Shown here: in pieces, positions 7,965 through 14,957 of the stretch
Layout: each line of letters begins with the position of its first letter
Position numbering within the stretch: position 1 is the first letter of the stretch
Assembly (NCBI GenBank): GCA_045591885.1
Contig: JAZNTT010000081.1
Coordinates: 1-39,630, forward strand
Direction of reading: 5' to 3'
Origin: Colimorpha_A sp045591885
GTDB lineage: Bacteria > Bacillota > Clostridia > Oscillospirales > CAG-272
Length of the DNA: 39,630 nucleotides
Position numbers and translations under genes: made by a program
The notes under the pieces: generated by a model
The model's input: only the letters and a program-made list of their open reading frames with translations
What the model was told of the DNA's origin: nothing
Database searches by the model: none

Positions 7965-7990
7965 TACGTTCTCCAAACGAATTTTTTACT

Positions 7991-8019
7991 ATTCTAACAC
8001 ATATATCCTTGAATTTCAA
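7991..8019 (-). promoter_or_regulatory. Promoter of the UxaC-like gene
   Basis: On the minus strand, TTGAAA (8014-8019), a 17-nt spacer and TAGAAT (7991-7996), with TG one base before the -10. This intact promoter argues that the degenerate UxaC-like gene is expressed. Confidence 0.7.
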
Positions 8020-8068
8020 TTATTTTTATAGTATTTTTTGAAAAATACTGTTCAAACGCGAAAGCGTG

Positions 8069-8077
8069 TGATATAAT
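8069..8077 (+). promoter_or_regulatory. Extended -10 promoter of the Lrp-like gene
   Basis: TGaTATAAT (8069-8077), with only a poor -35 (TGTTCA at 8049-8054, 17 nt before). It is divergent from the UxaC-like gene promoter. A small inverted repeat (cgcgaaagcg, 8058-8067) abuts it. Confidence 0.6.
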
Positions 8078-8108
8078 ATTCTAAATTACTAAAAGCGAGG
8101 AATCTATT

Positions 8109-8585
8109 ATGAACGAGATACTCAAACTTCTTGAAAACGATTGCCGTCTTACTCCCGAGCAGATCGCACAGACCTGTAAAGTGGACGTAAATGAAGTAAA
8201 GTCATTAATCAGACAGCTTGAAAAGGACGGGGTTATCCTTGGCTACAAGGCGCTGATCGACTGGGATAAGACCGACCGTGAATACGTAAGCGCGGTTATT
8301 GAGCTTAAAATTTCTCCTCAACGCGACCGCGGATTTGACCGATTCGCCGAGAGACTTATAAATTATCCCGAGGTGCAGAGCGTTCATCTTATGTCGGGAG
8401 GCTTCGATATTATGCTTATTATCGAGGGCAAGACGATGAAGGAGGTCGCGTACTTCGTGGCTTATAAGCTTGCGCCCCTCGATTCGGTTGTTTCGACCGC
8501 CACGCACTTCGTTCTAAAAAAATATAAGGACAAGGGCGTTATCTACAAGTCAGACGTTAAGGACGAAAGAGAGAATATTCTGTAA
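8109..8585 (+). CDS. Lrp/AsnC-family transcriptional regulator
   Basis: A 158-aa leucine-responsive-type regulator. An N-terminal winged helix-turn-helix (residues 1-55: LLENDCRLTPEQIAQTCKVDVNEVKSLIRQLEKDGVILGYKALID) is followed by a RAM/AsnC ligand-binding domain (about 65-140, with VQSVHLMSGGFDIMLIIEG). Members form octamers that bend DNA and sense amino acids. Its stop overlaps the start of the next gene, a class I aminotransferase, by 1 nt (TAATG), so the two are co-translated. In Bacillus subtilis a similar pair is alaR-alaT (yugG-yugH); here the regulator probably controls the aminotransferase and itself, by inference from context. The SD sequence GAGGA is at 8097-8101. Confidence 0.92.
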   Translation: MNEILKLLENDCRLTPEQIAQTCKVDVNEVKSLIRQLEKDGVILGYKALIDWDKTDREYVSAVIELKISPQRDRGFDRFAERLINYPEVQSVHLMSGGFDIMLIIEGKTMKEVAYFVAYKLAPLDSVVSTATHFVLKKYKDKGVIYKSDVKDERENIL

Positions 8586-9760
8586 TGAAAGATTACTCAC
8601 AGCTATTATCAAGAAAGGCGCAGGAGCTGAAGCCGTCGGGAATTCGTAAGTTCTTCGATATGCTCGACTCGATGACCGACGTTGTAGCGCTTACCGTCGG
8701 TCAGCCCGACTTCGTTACCCCTTGGCATATACGCGAGGCTGGAATAACGAGCTTGGAGCAGGGAAAGACGTATTATACCTCTAACGCAGGACTTACCGAA
8801 ATGCGTAAAGAGATATGCAGTTACTTATCGCGTCGTTTCGATCTTACTTATAACGAAAACGAAATTATCGTTACCGTCGGCGGCTCTGAGGCAATAGACA
8901 TCGCATTCCGCGCAATATTGAACGACGGCGACGAGGTCATTATACCTACGCCTTGCTTCGTCTGCTACGATCCGCTTGTCAAGATGGCAGGCGGCGTGCC
9001 TGTCTCTGTCGTTACCGAGGAAAAGGACAATTTTAAGCTCACCCCCGAAAAGCTGAGGGCGGCAATTACAGAGAAAACCAAGCTTCTCGTTATGCCGTTC
9101 CCGAACAATCCCACGGGCGCGATAATGACGGAGGATGAGCTATCCGAGATAGCGGATATACTGCGCGACACCGATATTATGGTGCTTTCCGACGAGATAT
9201 ACGCGGAGATGACCTACGGCGGCAAGAAGCACGTTTCCATCGCATCGCTTCCCGATATGAGGGAGCGAACGGTCGTCGTCAACGGCTTTTCTAAGGCGTA
9301 CGCTATGACGGGCTGGCGCATGGGCTATACTGCCGCACCGCAGCCTATAACCAAGCAGATGCTTAAGCTTCATCAGTTTGCAATCATGTCCTCGCCTACG
9401 ACGAGCCAATTTGCCGCTATAGAGGCGCTTAAAAACGGTGACTCTGACATAGAATATATGGTCGGCGAGTACGATATGCGAAGAAGATACCTTGTTGACG
9501 GTCTTCGCGCACTCGGTATACCTTGCTTTGAGCCTGAGGGAGCGTTCTACGTTTTCCCGAATATCGGCGTATGTGGTATGACGAGCGAGGAATTTTGTGA
9601 GCGACTGCTTTACGAGGGCAAGGTTGCAATCGTTCCCGGCACCGCATTCGGCGAATGCGGCGAGGGATTTGCAAGAATTTCTTACGCATACTCCCTTGAC
9701 CACATTAAGGAAGCGCTTGAGAGAATAGCCGCTTTTGTAAAAACAATTAACGAGAAATAA
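8585..9760 (+). CDS. Class I/II PLP-dependent aminotransferase
   Basis: A 391-aa fold-type I aminotransferase of the aspartate aminotransferase Igamma group (AspC/AlaT/PatA-like), cytosolic. Seen: VGQPDF near residue 38, NPTGAIM (175-181), SDEIYAEMTY (202-211) with the PLP-ring Asp and Tyr, PLP lysine K237 in NGFSKAYAMTGWRMGY, and the C-terminal substrate-carboxylate Arg in GFARISYAYS. The length is normal. The gene is translationally coupled to the upstream Lrp-type regulator, an arrangement seen with alanine and other amino acid aminotransferases in Bacillota. The amino donor is not deducible from sequence; alanine, aspartate or aromatic amino acids are all possible. Confidence 0.93.
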   Translation: MKDYSQLLSRKAQELKPSGIRKFFDMLDSMTDVVALTVGQPDFVTPWHIREAGITSLEQGKTYYTSNAGLTEMRKEICSYLSRRFDLTYNENEIIVTVGGSEAIDIAFRAILNDGDEVIIPTPCFVCYDPLVKMAGGVPVSVVTEEKDNFKLTPEKLRAAITEKTKLLVMPFPNNPTGAIMTEDELSEIADILRDTDIMVLSDEIYAEMTYGGKKHVSIASLPDMRERTVVVNGFSKAYAMTGWRMGYTAAPQPITKQMLKLHQFAIMSSPTTSQFAAIEALKNGDSDIEYMVGEYDMRRRYLVDGLRALGIPCFEPEGAFYVFPNIGVCGMTSEEFCERLLYEGKVAIVPGTAFGECGEGFARISYAYSLDHIKEALERIAAFVKTINEK

Positions 9761-9764
9761 GATT

Positions 9765-10472
9765 ATGGCAGAAAACAAATCACTGATCCCCGAATTTAAT
9801 TATAAGCCCGATTACCTCCTTGCAAAGCTGAGTTTAATATGCTTTCTGACTCCTCTGATGTATAGCGCGTTTTTGGGATATCTGCCGCCGTTTCTGCATA
9901 TTCCGATGATTCCGGGCTTTATTGTTGTTACGGCACTTCTTTACACGCTTGGCAGACTTCTTTCGAAGCTCGTTGCGAAGGAGCGTGTTGAGTATGATCC
10001 CGAAAAGACGATAAGACAGTATATCGTGATAAAAAAGAGCTGGCTCGCGTTTCTCGGCGCAGTTGCGATTGGGGTTGCATTCTTCTTTATCGCTTTGGCT
10101 GTGAAGAATTGGTACTGGGCGAAGTTTGATGACGGTACAGAGGCGCATTCAAAGGGCTACGTTTACGAGATACTTTGCGGAGCATACGCGTTCTTCGTCA
10201 CCTATTTTTCGTCAATCACGTGGTTCCTATACGACGGAATGTTTATGCCGGCAGAGAACTATATGACGTTTGGCATTGCCGCTCCGTTTACTGTTTGGTT
10301 TATAATGCCGATGTTTGCGGGTCTTCCCAAAAATGCCGCGGCTGTTTATACGGCAATTCTTCTTGTTTTGTTTTTCATCAGGCATATAAGGATCCATTCC
10401 TACGATAAGATGATAGACAAGATCGAAAAGAAGCAGAAGTATTCGAGCTACCGTTCAAAATATGATGAATGA
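9765..10472 (+). CDS. Polytopic membrane protein, function unknown
   Basis: A 235-aa protein with about six hydrophobic segments (approximately residues 20-45, 47-68, 92-115, 133-155, 168-187 and 190-209) and a Lys/Arg-rich cytoplasmic tail (MIDKIEKKQKYSSYRSKYDE). I do not recognise the family and see no catalytic motif. It starts 4 nt after the aminotransferase stop, with only a weak GAG-type ribosome-binding site, so it looks like the third gene of the Lrp/aminotransferase transcript. A role as an amino acid exporter would fit the context, but nothing in the sequence supports that specifically. A hairpin follows its stop. Confidence 0.75.
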   Translation: MAENKSLIPEFNYKPDYLLAKLSLICFLTPLMYSAFLGYLPPFLHIPMIPGFIVVTALLYTLGRLLSKLVAKERVEYDPEKTIRQYIVIKKSWLAFLGAVAIGVAFFFIALAVKNWYWAKFDDGTEAHSKGYVYEILCGAYAFFVTYFSSITWFLYDGMFMPAENYMTFGIAAPFTVWFIMPMFAGLPKNAAAVYTAILLVLFFIRHIRIHSYDKMIDKIEKKQKYSSYRSKYDE

Positions 10473-10474
10473 AA

Positions 10475-10507
10475 TACACCCGCTTGACGGCATGTCAAGC
10501 GGGTGTA
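10475..10507. terminator. Strong hairpin between convergent genes
   Basis: A 14-bp perfect stem (tacacccgcttgac / gtcaagcgggtgta) with a 5-nt loop. The following sequence is only moderately T-rich on either strand, but the position between two converging stop codons supports a terminator. Confidence 0.65.
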
Positions 10508-10509
10508 AA

Positions 10510-11118
10510 TTATTTCTTTAACACTTTTTTGCACCAGGTGCGTTTTCCGCACTCGGGGCATTTGAGGTAACGGGTGGTTCCCATGTGCATCGCATTAAGT
10601 GCTTGAGTATAGGTTGGCACGATCTCGTGACCGCAATTTTTGCACTTGTAAGCACCAACGCTGACCTCAAGCTTGAGCGCGTAGAAGCACGGGATCATAA
10701 ATACGACGGCTATCGCGAGAATTGCGGCAACCTGCCAAGGTCCTTCGGGTATAAGATATGCGCAAGCCGCTAAGCCACCGAGAAGGGCGGCAACGCTTAC
10801 GCCCATAATTACCCACATTGTTGTCCAAATCGTTTTATTCTTTTGTTCAACCTCTTTTGCCATTTCGAGCAAAAGCTGTTCGTTTTTCTCGTTGTTCTTT
10901 TCCATACTTATTTCCTCTCCATTCAGTAGTTCATTTACGCTGATTTCCAAAATGCCGCATAGCTCGAGCATAATTGAGACATCGGGCATCGCCTTGCCTC
11001 TTTCCCATTTGGAAATCGCTTTGTCTGTGATGTTCAGCTTTTCAGAAAGCTGTGCCTGTGTTAGGTTTACCTTTTTTCTTCTTTCGGCGATAAACCTTCC
11101 GATCTTAACCTGGTCCAT
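10510..11118 (-). CDS. XRE-family regulator with membrane segments and zinc ribbon
   Basis: A 202-aa protein made of three parts. An N-terminal XRE/Cro helix-turn-helix (residues 5-60: IGRFIAERRKKVNLTQAQLSEKLNITDKAISKWERGKAMPD) is followed by a charged linker with coiled-coil character. Two membrane segments (about 96-120 and 127-148) come next. The C-terminal zinc ribbon has CKNC (about 158-161) and CPEC (about 187-190) plus one more Cys. Such HTH-membrane proteins are common in Clostridia and are probably membrane-associated regulators; the ligand is unknown. AAAGGAGG lies just before ATG 11118. It stands alone, divergent from an intergenic region of about 250 bp. Confidence 0.85.
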   Translation of the reverse strand: MDQVKIGRFIAERRKKVNLTQAQLSEKLNITDKAISKWERGKAMPDVSIMLELCGILEISVNELLNGEEISMEKNNEKNEQLLLEMAKEVEQKNKTIWTTMWVIMGVSVAALLGGLAACAYLIPEGPWQVAAILAIAVVFMIPCFYALKLEVSVGAYKCKNCGHEIVPTYTQALNAMHMGTTRYLKCPECGKRTWCKKVLKK

Positions 11119-11369
11119 AAGCGACCTCCTTTCGAGAATATTGTAGCAAATTATGCGTTAAAAGTACACCTACCGTTGGTTTAGTTTTGAAAAGGCACAT
11201 ATACTTTGCTTCGGCTTAGCCGATTGGTTTTTTTCTTATTGTGTACGGAAATTTTCAAGAATATCTACCGATTTTATTATATCAAAATATTTGTGAAAAG
11301 TAAATAGGACGCTTCAATTCGTTGATGTGCGCAGGAGATTTTGATGCGACGGTGGAGGGGGCGAGTATG
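11119..11369. other. Intergenic region without a gene
   Basis: A 251-bp AT-rich stretch. It holds the 5' region of the XRE gene (TACAAT-like -10 on the minus strand at 11140-11145, poor -35) and, on the plus strand, a TTGGTT/TATACT promoter-like pair (11176-11181 and 11200-11205) shortly before a small tcggc-tta-gccga hairpin with a T-run (11211-11232). No convincing ORF or structured RNA was found. Confidence 0.5.
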
Positions 11370-11401
11370 AAAAAAGGTTTCGCTTTCGCGAAACCTTTTT
11401 T
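11370..11401. terminator. Terminator of rplM-rpsI
   Basis: A 13-bp stem (aaaaaaggtttcg / cgaaacctttttt) with a 6-nt loop, 12 nt after the rpsI stop on the minus strand. It is symmetric and so can work both ways. Confidence 0.85.
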
Positions 11402-11413
11402 GTATAGATGAAA

Positions 11414-11815
11414 TTATCTCTTCGAGAACTGAGGAGCACGACGAGCGCCCTTGAGTCCGTACTTCTTTCTTTCCTTCATACGAGGGTCACGAGTGAGAAG
11501 TCCTGCCTTCTTGAGTGCAGGTCTGTAAGCAGCGTCTGCAAGAAGAAGTGCCTTTGCAACTCCGTGGCGGATCGCGCCTGCCTGACCGGAGAAGCCACCG
11601 CCGTTTACGCGGCAGATGATGTCAAACTTGCCCATAGTGTCGGTAACAGTGAAGGGCTGGTTGATGATGAGCTTGAGGGTCTCGAGGCCGAAGTATTCGT
11701 CGATATCCTGACCGTTGATATTGATAACGCCGGTTCCGGGCATGATGCGAACACGGGCAACCGACTTCTTTCTTCTACCGGTTCCGTAGAAATAAGGCTT
11801 TGCACTAGTATACAT
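11414..11815 (-). CDS. rpsI: 30S ribosomal protein S9
   Basis: A 133-aa ribosomal protein uS9, part of the 30S head, whose C-terminal tail reaches the P-site tRNA. Seen: YGTGRRKKSVARVRI at the N-terminus, the GGGFSGQAGAIRHGVAKAL core, and the invariant C-terminal tail RRAPQFSKR. An ATG at 11827 is in frame, but AAAGGA directly touches it; ATG 11815 lies 11 nt after this SD and gives the usual S9 length, so it is preferred. It is the second gene after rplM, 24 nt downstream, the standard L13-S9 pair. Confidence 0.97.
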   Translation of the reverse strand: MYTSAKPYFYGTGRRKKSVARVRIMPGTGVININGQDIDEYFGLETLKLIINQPFTVTDTMGKFDIICRVNGGGFSGQAGAIRHGVAKALLLADAAYRPALKKAGLLTRDPRMKERKKYGLKGARRAPQFSKR

Positions 11816-11839
11816 ATTTCTTAGCATCCTTTCCGTAAA

Positions 11840-12268
11840 TTAAGCGTTGAACTCAACGGGCTTCTGAGCCTCGTGGTTGTGGTTTGCGCCCTTGTAGATC
11901 TTAAGACGAGCCATGCTCTTTCTTCCGATGGTGTTAGCGGGAAGCATACGCTTAACAGCGAGCTCCATTGCCTTCTCGGGCTTGGTAGCCATAAGGGTCT
12001 TATACTGGATTGCCTTGAGGCCGCCTACGTAACCGGAATGATGGTAGTAGTACTTCTGCTCAAGCTTCTTACCGGTAAGAACTGCCTTGTCAGCGTTTAT
12101 GATGATTACGAACTCACCGCAGTCAACGTGGGGAGTGAACTCGGGGCGATGCTTGCCTCTGAGAATGTTAGCGGCAGCAACAGCGGTTTTTCCAAGAGGC
12201 TTACCTGCAGCGTCGATGATGTACCATCTGCGCTCAAGAGTCTCTTTTTTTGCCATAAAAGTAGACAT
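11840..12268 (-). CDS. rplM: 50S ribosomal protein L13
   Basis: A 142-aa ribosomal protein uL13, an early-assembly component of the 50S subunit. Seen: RRWYIIDAAGKPLGKTAVAAANILRGKHRPEFTPHVDCGEFVIIINADKAVLTGKK, the YYHHSGYVGGLK segment, and the MLPANTIGRKSMARLKIYKGANHNHEAQKP ending, all hallmarks. AAGGAG precedes ATG 12268. It is transcribed with rpsI from a consensus promoter. No L13-type structured leader is seen; the predicted 5' UTR is only about 37 nt. Confidence 0.97.
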   Translation of the reverse strand: MSTFMAKKETLERRWYIIDAAGKPLGKTAVAAANILRGKHRPEFTPHVDCGEFVIIINADKAVLTGKKLEQKYYYHHSGYVGGLKAIQYKTLMATKPEKAMELAVKRMLPANTIGRKSMARLKIYKGANHNHEAQKPVEFNA

Positions 12269-12311
12269 TTGATTTCTCCTTAATATTGTGATTCATTTTT
12301 TTACCTTGCAA

Positions 12312-12340
12312 ATTATACCACGCTGAATATGCTTTGTCAA
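12312..12340 (-). promoter_or_regulatory. Consensus promoter of rplM-rpsI
   Basis: On the minus strand, TTGACA (12335-12340), a 17-nt spacer and TATAAT (12312-12317): a perfect sigma-A consensus, as expected for ribosomal protein genes. Confidence 0.9.
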
Positions 12341-12505
12341 CCCTTTTTCGAAACTTTTTTTGAAAATTTTGATTTATAATTCTCAATCTCTCGTTTTCTC
12401 GCTCAAATACCCATTTTCCTCCGTTTTTCTCGACCTCGAAATTTGAAAATATCAAAAAAAATTTTACCGCATAGACTGGAAATAAAAGAAAAGGCGGTAA
12501 AACAA

Positions 12506-12724
12506 ATGACGTGTCTTATTACAATGCGCTCGGAGACCTATGCGCTTCGCGCTGAGCGTGTGCTTAAAAACAGGGGAATATCTGCTAAAAAGGTTAAGCT
12601 TGACGGAGAATACTCGTCCCGTGGCTGCTCTTACGGAATACAGCTTGACTGTCGAAACCGCGCGGTTGCTTTATCGGTACTCAATGAAATGAGCTTGCCG
12701 TATTCCGATATAAGAAGCTTATGA
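12506..12724 (+). CDS. DUF3343 protein, putative Se/S carrier-like
   Basis: A 72-aa protein of the DUF3343 family (Pfam title: putative Se/S carrier-like). Seen: the N-terminal MTCLITMRSETYALRAERVLKNRGISAKKV block, typical of the family, and a conserved RGCSYGIQL segment whose cysteine is the candidate carrier residue. An in-frame ATG at 12443 would add 21 residues with no SD; ATG 12506 has an AAGGCGG-like site and the family's normal length. Its stop overlaps the next start by 4 nt (ATGA), so it is co-translated with a cysteine desulfurase, consistent with accepting sulfur or selenium from that enzyme. No selD or molybdenum hydroxylase gene is seen nearby. Confidence 0.85.
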   Translation: MTCLITMRSETYALRAERVLKNRGISAKKVKLDGEYSSRGCSYGIQLDCRNRAVALSVLNEMSLPYSDIRSL

Positions 12725-13836
12725 TTTATCTTGATAATGCCGCGACGACGTTTCCCAAGCCGAGAAGCGTAACTGCCGAGTTTTTGCGTGCCGTGAGGCT
12801 TTACGGCGGTAATCCCGGCAGGTCTTCACATTATCTGTCGCGACAGGCGGCACGGATAGTATATGATACAAGAGAGGAAATAGCATCGCTGTTTGAAGGT
12901 CAGCCTGAAAACGTCGTGTTTACTCTCAATGCGACTTACGCTCTCAACATTGCAATCAATGCACTTCGTAAGAATAACGGTCTTGTTCTCATATCCAATT
13001 TTGAGCATAACGCAGTGCTTCGTCCCGTTGCTTACGGCGGAGAATATGAGGTTTTCGATGCTTCCGGAAACGATGATGAGGTCATTTCTGCGTTTACTTC
13101 TGCGCTTGCCTTCAAGCCGAAGCTTGTTGTGTGCAATCATATATCGAATCTATGCGGAAAGGTGCTTCCCGTTGAGAGAATAGGGAAGATCTGCCGTGAC
13201 AACGGCATACCGTTTATTATTGACGCATCGCAAAGCGCAGGGCGCAGGAGCTTGTCGCTTAAAGACACGTTCGCCGATGCGATTTGTGCGCCCGGCCACA
13301 AGGGGCTTTACGGCACGCAGGGAAGCGGTTTTGCAATTTTCGCCGATAAGTACCGCGATAACGCTTCTGGGCTTTTTCCGTTCGTTCACGGCGGTAACGG
13401 GGTGAATTCACTTGACGCGTTTATGCCCGATTTTCTTCCCGAGCGCTTTGAGGGCGGAACACTTCCAACACCCGCGATCGCGGCTCTCTGCGCCGGAATC
13501 AAGGAGGTCAAGCGGATAACTGTTCCTAATATTGAGTTTCTTGAAAATTCGCTCGGAAAGCGGTTGACAGAGGGGCTTTCGGTTATAAAGGGAGTGTCGG
13601 TTTACGGTAATTACGGTGGCGGAACCGTGTTATTTAACGTTGATGGCGTTACCTCCGAGGAGACTGCAAGGCTCCTTGATGAAAACGGTATTTGCGTTCG
13701 CGCGGGCTATCACTGTTGTCTCCTCGGTCATTTGACCCTTAAAACTCCGCAGGGCGGGGCAGTGCGTGCATCGGTTTCAGTTTTCAATACAAAATATGAT
13801 ATTGATCGGCTTCTGACTCTGCTGAACAAAAAATAA
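12721..13836 (+). CDS. Cysteine desulfurase family protein (EF2568-type class V aminotransferase)
   Basis: A 371-aa PLP enzyme. Seen: the opening MIYLDNAATTFPKP typical of NifS/CsdA-type enzymes, H96 (NFEHNAV, ring stacking), D168 (IDASQSAG), PLP lysine K194 in CAPGHKGLYGTQGSG, and the active-site cysteine region RAGYHCCLLGH (C332/C333), where persulfide forms. The family releases sulfur (or selenium) from cysteine or selenocysteine. The subgroup called TIGR01977/EF2568 is often linked to selenium-dependent molybdenum hydroxylases and carries a nearby DUF3343 partner, as here. It overlaps the DUF3343 gene by 4 nt and is closed by a terminator, so this is a two-gene operon. Confidence 0.92.
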   Translation: MIYLDNAATTFPKPRSVTAEFLRAVRLYGGNPGRSSHYLSRQAARIVYDTREEIASLFEGQPENVVFTLNATYALNIAINALRKNNGLVLISNFEHNAVLRPVAYGGEYEVFDASGNDDEVISAFTSALAFKPKLVVCNHISNLCGKVLPVERIGKICRDNGIPFIIDASQSAGRRSLSLKDTFADAICAPGHKGLYGTQGSGFAIFADKYRDNASGLFPFVHGGNGVNSLDAFMPDFLPERFEGGTLPTPAIAALCAGIKEVKRITVPNIEFLENSLGKRLTEGLSVIKGVSVYGNYGGGTVLFNVDGVTSEETARLLDENGICVRAGYHCCLLGHLTLKTPQGGAVRASVSVFNTKYDIDRLLTLLNKK

Positions 13837-13857
13837 AAGCCCCGGGTATGGGGCTTT
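13836..13857. terminator. Terminator between convergent genes
   Basis: The hairpin aaagcccc / ggggcttt lies immediately after the cysteine desulfurase stop and 3 nt before the end of the NERD-domain gene on the other strand. Confidence 0.75.
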
Positions 13858-13860
13858 CAT

Positions 13861-14484
13861 TTATTTAAAATTACTGTGGTTCTTTATCGCCGTAAGCGCT
13901 TCGCTGACTTCCTTTCCGGTAAGGAAACGGTTCTTGTTGATATCGTTGATCATCTCGGTCAGGTTATCTGCCGTCACGAGCTTTTCCGAACGAATCCTGA
14001 ATGCCGTTCTCTTTTGGGAAAATACAACTACGTTATGCTTAGGGACGTTATAGAGCTTTTCACGCTTCAGAATGCCGTCGATAGCGCTGAGCGCGTATCT
14101 GTTCTGCTCAAACGGGTTTGGGAATTCACCGACTCCCTTTGAGTTTTCAACGGTCCACGTTGTGCGGTTCGAATTATCGACCTTGCCGGGAAAATTCTTC
14201 ACGCGAATGACGAAAACTCCGCCACTGTCGACAAGAATAAGGTCCGCCATCGCTCTTTGACCGTTGTCAAGCGGAAGAACTGCTGAGCGAAGTATCCTTG
14301 AAGCGGGATATGTTGTTCTGAGAAGACGGTATATGAAGTCGCCGCCTCGGTTATTTGACGAAAGCAGCTTTGCTATATTGGACTTGATGCGCTTTGAATT
14401 TATCCAAAGTGCGATAAGCGTTAATACTACGAGCGCAAAGCACACGAGCGTCAAACCGATAAGAAATTCTGCCAGCTTCTCCAT
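13861..14484 (-). CDS. Membrane-anchored NERD-domain protein
   Basis: A 207-aa protein with one N-terminal membrane segment (about residues 7-28) and a cytoplasmic NERD (nuclease-related) domain (about 45-165). Seen: a GGDF.YRLLR opening, D81 in ADLILVDSGGVFVI, RVKN at 94-97, and NPFEQNRYAL (123-132), matching NERD blocks. In PD-(D/E)XK-type NERD domains the ExK motif normally has Glu two residues before Lys; here that place is Arg (R94-V-K96), so nuclease activity is doubtful. It follows acpP by 32 nt on the same strand, with a strong AAAGGAGG site but no terminator between, so it may be co-transcribed with acpP. Its function is unknown. Confidence 0.82.
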   Translation of the reverse strand: MEKLAEFLIGLTLVCFALVVLTLIALWINSKRIKSNIAKLLSSNNRGGDFIYRLLRTTYPASRILRSAVLPLDNGQRAMADLILVDSGGVFVIRVKNFPGKVDNSNRTTWTVENSKGVGEFPNPFEQNRYALSAIDGILKREKLYNVPKHNVVVFSQKRTAFRIRSEKLVTADNLTEMINDINKNRFLTGKEVSEALTAIKNHSNFK

Positions 14485-14516
14485 ACCGTTCCTCCTTTTG
14501 AGATTTTACAGAATTA

Positions 14517-14741
14517 TTATTTGTTTTCTTCGAGATATGCTACGACGTCACCAACGGTGATAAACTTATGAATATCGTCGTCCTTGATCTCAATTCCGTA
14601 CTTTTCCTCACAGAGAAGAATAAGGTCAGCAAGCTCAAGAGAGTTGATACCAAGGTCGTTTACAAGCTCTGCTTCGGGCTTAATGTCGTCTGGGTTGATC
14701 TGAAGGTCGTTAACGAGAAGTTCTTTGATTTTTTCAAACAT
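14517..14741 (-). CDS. acpP: Acyl carrier protein
   Basis: A 74-aa acidic protein with the four-helix ACP layout. The phosphopantetheine serine is S34 in DLGINSLELADL; the usual DSL is NSL here. Helix II/III (LCEEKYGIEIKDDDIHKFITVGDVVAYLEENK) is typical of bacterial fatty acid ACPs. It carries acyl chains as thioesters for fatty acid synthesis or another acyl pathway. The SD GGAGG precedes ATG 14741. The promoter is strong, with a leader of about 110 nt. No fab genes are adjacent, so it may be the housekeeping ACP or a specialised one; the NSL motif leaves this open. Confidence 0.93.
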   Translation of the reverse strand: MFEKIKELLVNDLQINPDDIKPEAELVNDLGINSLELADLILLCEEKYGIEIKDDDIHKFITVGDVVAYLEENK

Positions 14742-14857
14742 GGGTTGTTTCCTCCATAATTATGTTTTTACAAGAAATGAATATGCTTTCTTGCAGCTGC
14801 CGTGTATTCGGAATTCACTGACATAGGTTAGCGAAACCGTAAAGACACACTGCACCC

Positions 14858-14886
14858 ATTATATAATATTTACGCCATTTTGTCAA
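14858..14886 (-). promoter_or_regulatory. Consensus promoter of acpP
   Basis: On the minus strand, TTGACA (14881-14886), a 17-nt spacer and TATAAT (14858-14863). The transcript would have a leader of about 110 nt containing a small stem-loop, CAAGAAA (14771-14777) with TTTCTTG (14787-14793). Confidence 0.88.
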
Positions 14887-14921
14887 CTGTAAAATTTTTA
14901 TGTCGGTTTTTAAAAGAGAAA

Positions 14922-14945
14922 CGCCGCAGGCAAATGCCTGCGGCG
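14922..14945 (-). terminator. Terminator of the sugar ABC ATPase gene
   Basis: An 11-bp GC-rich stem (cgccgcaggca / tgcctgcggcg region) is followed on the minus strand by TTTCTCTTTT. It lies 12 nt after the stop of the ATPase gene. Confidence 0.8.
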
Positions 14946-14957
14946 CTGAATGATTGA

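Noticed and set aside
11176..11232. Plus-strand promoter-like pair followed by a small hairpin and T-run
   Set aside because: The transcript would be only about 20 nt and the -35/-10 match is weak with an 18-nt spacer; not enough for an ncRNA call.
11344..11415. Tiny ORFs (8 and 14 codons) with GGAG-like sites before the rpsI terminator
   Set aside because: They are very short, one is encoded by the terminator stem itself, and no promoter clearly serves them; chance is the simpler explanation.
12234..12455. Minus-strand ORF overlapping the rplM start and its promoter
   Set aside because: It covers the consensus rplM promoter, has no ribosome-binding site and a composition typical of non-coding AT-rich DNA.
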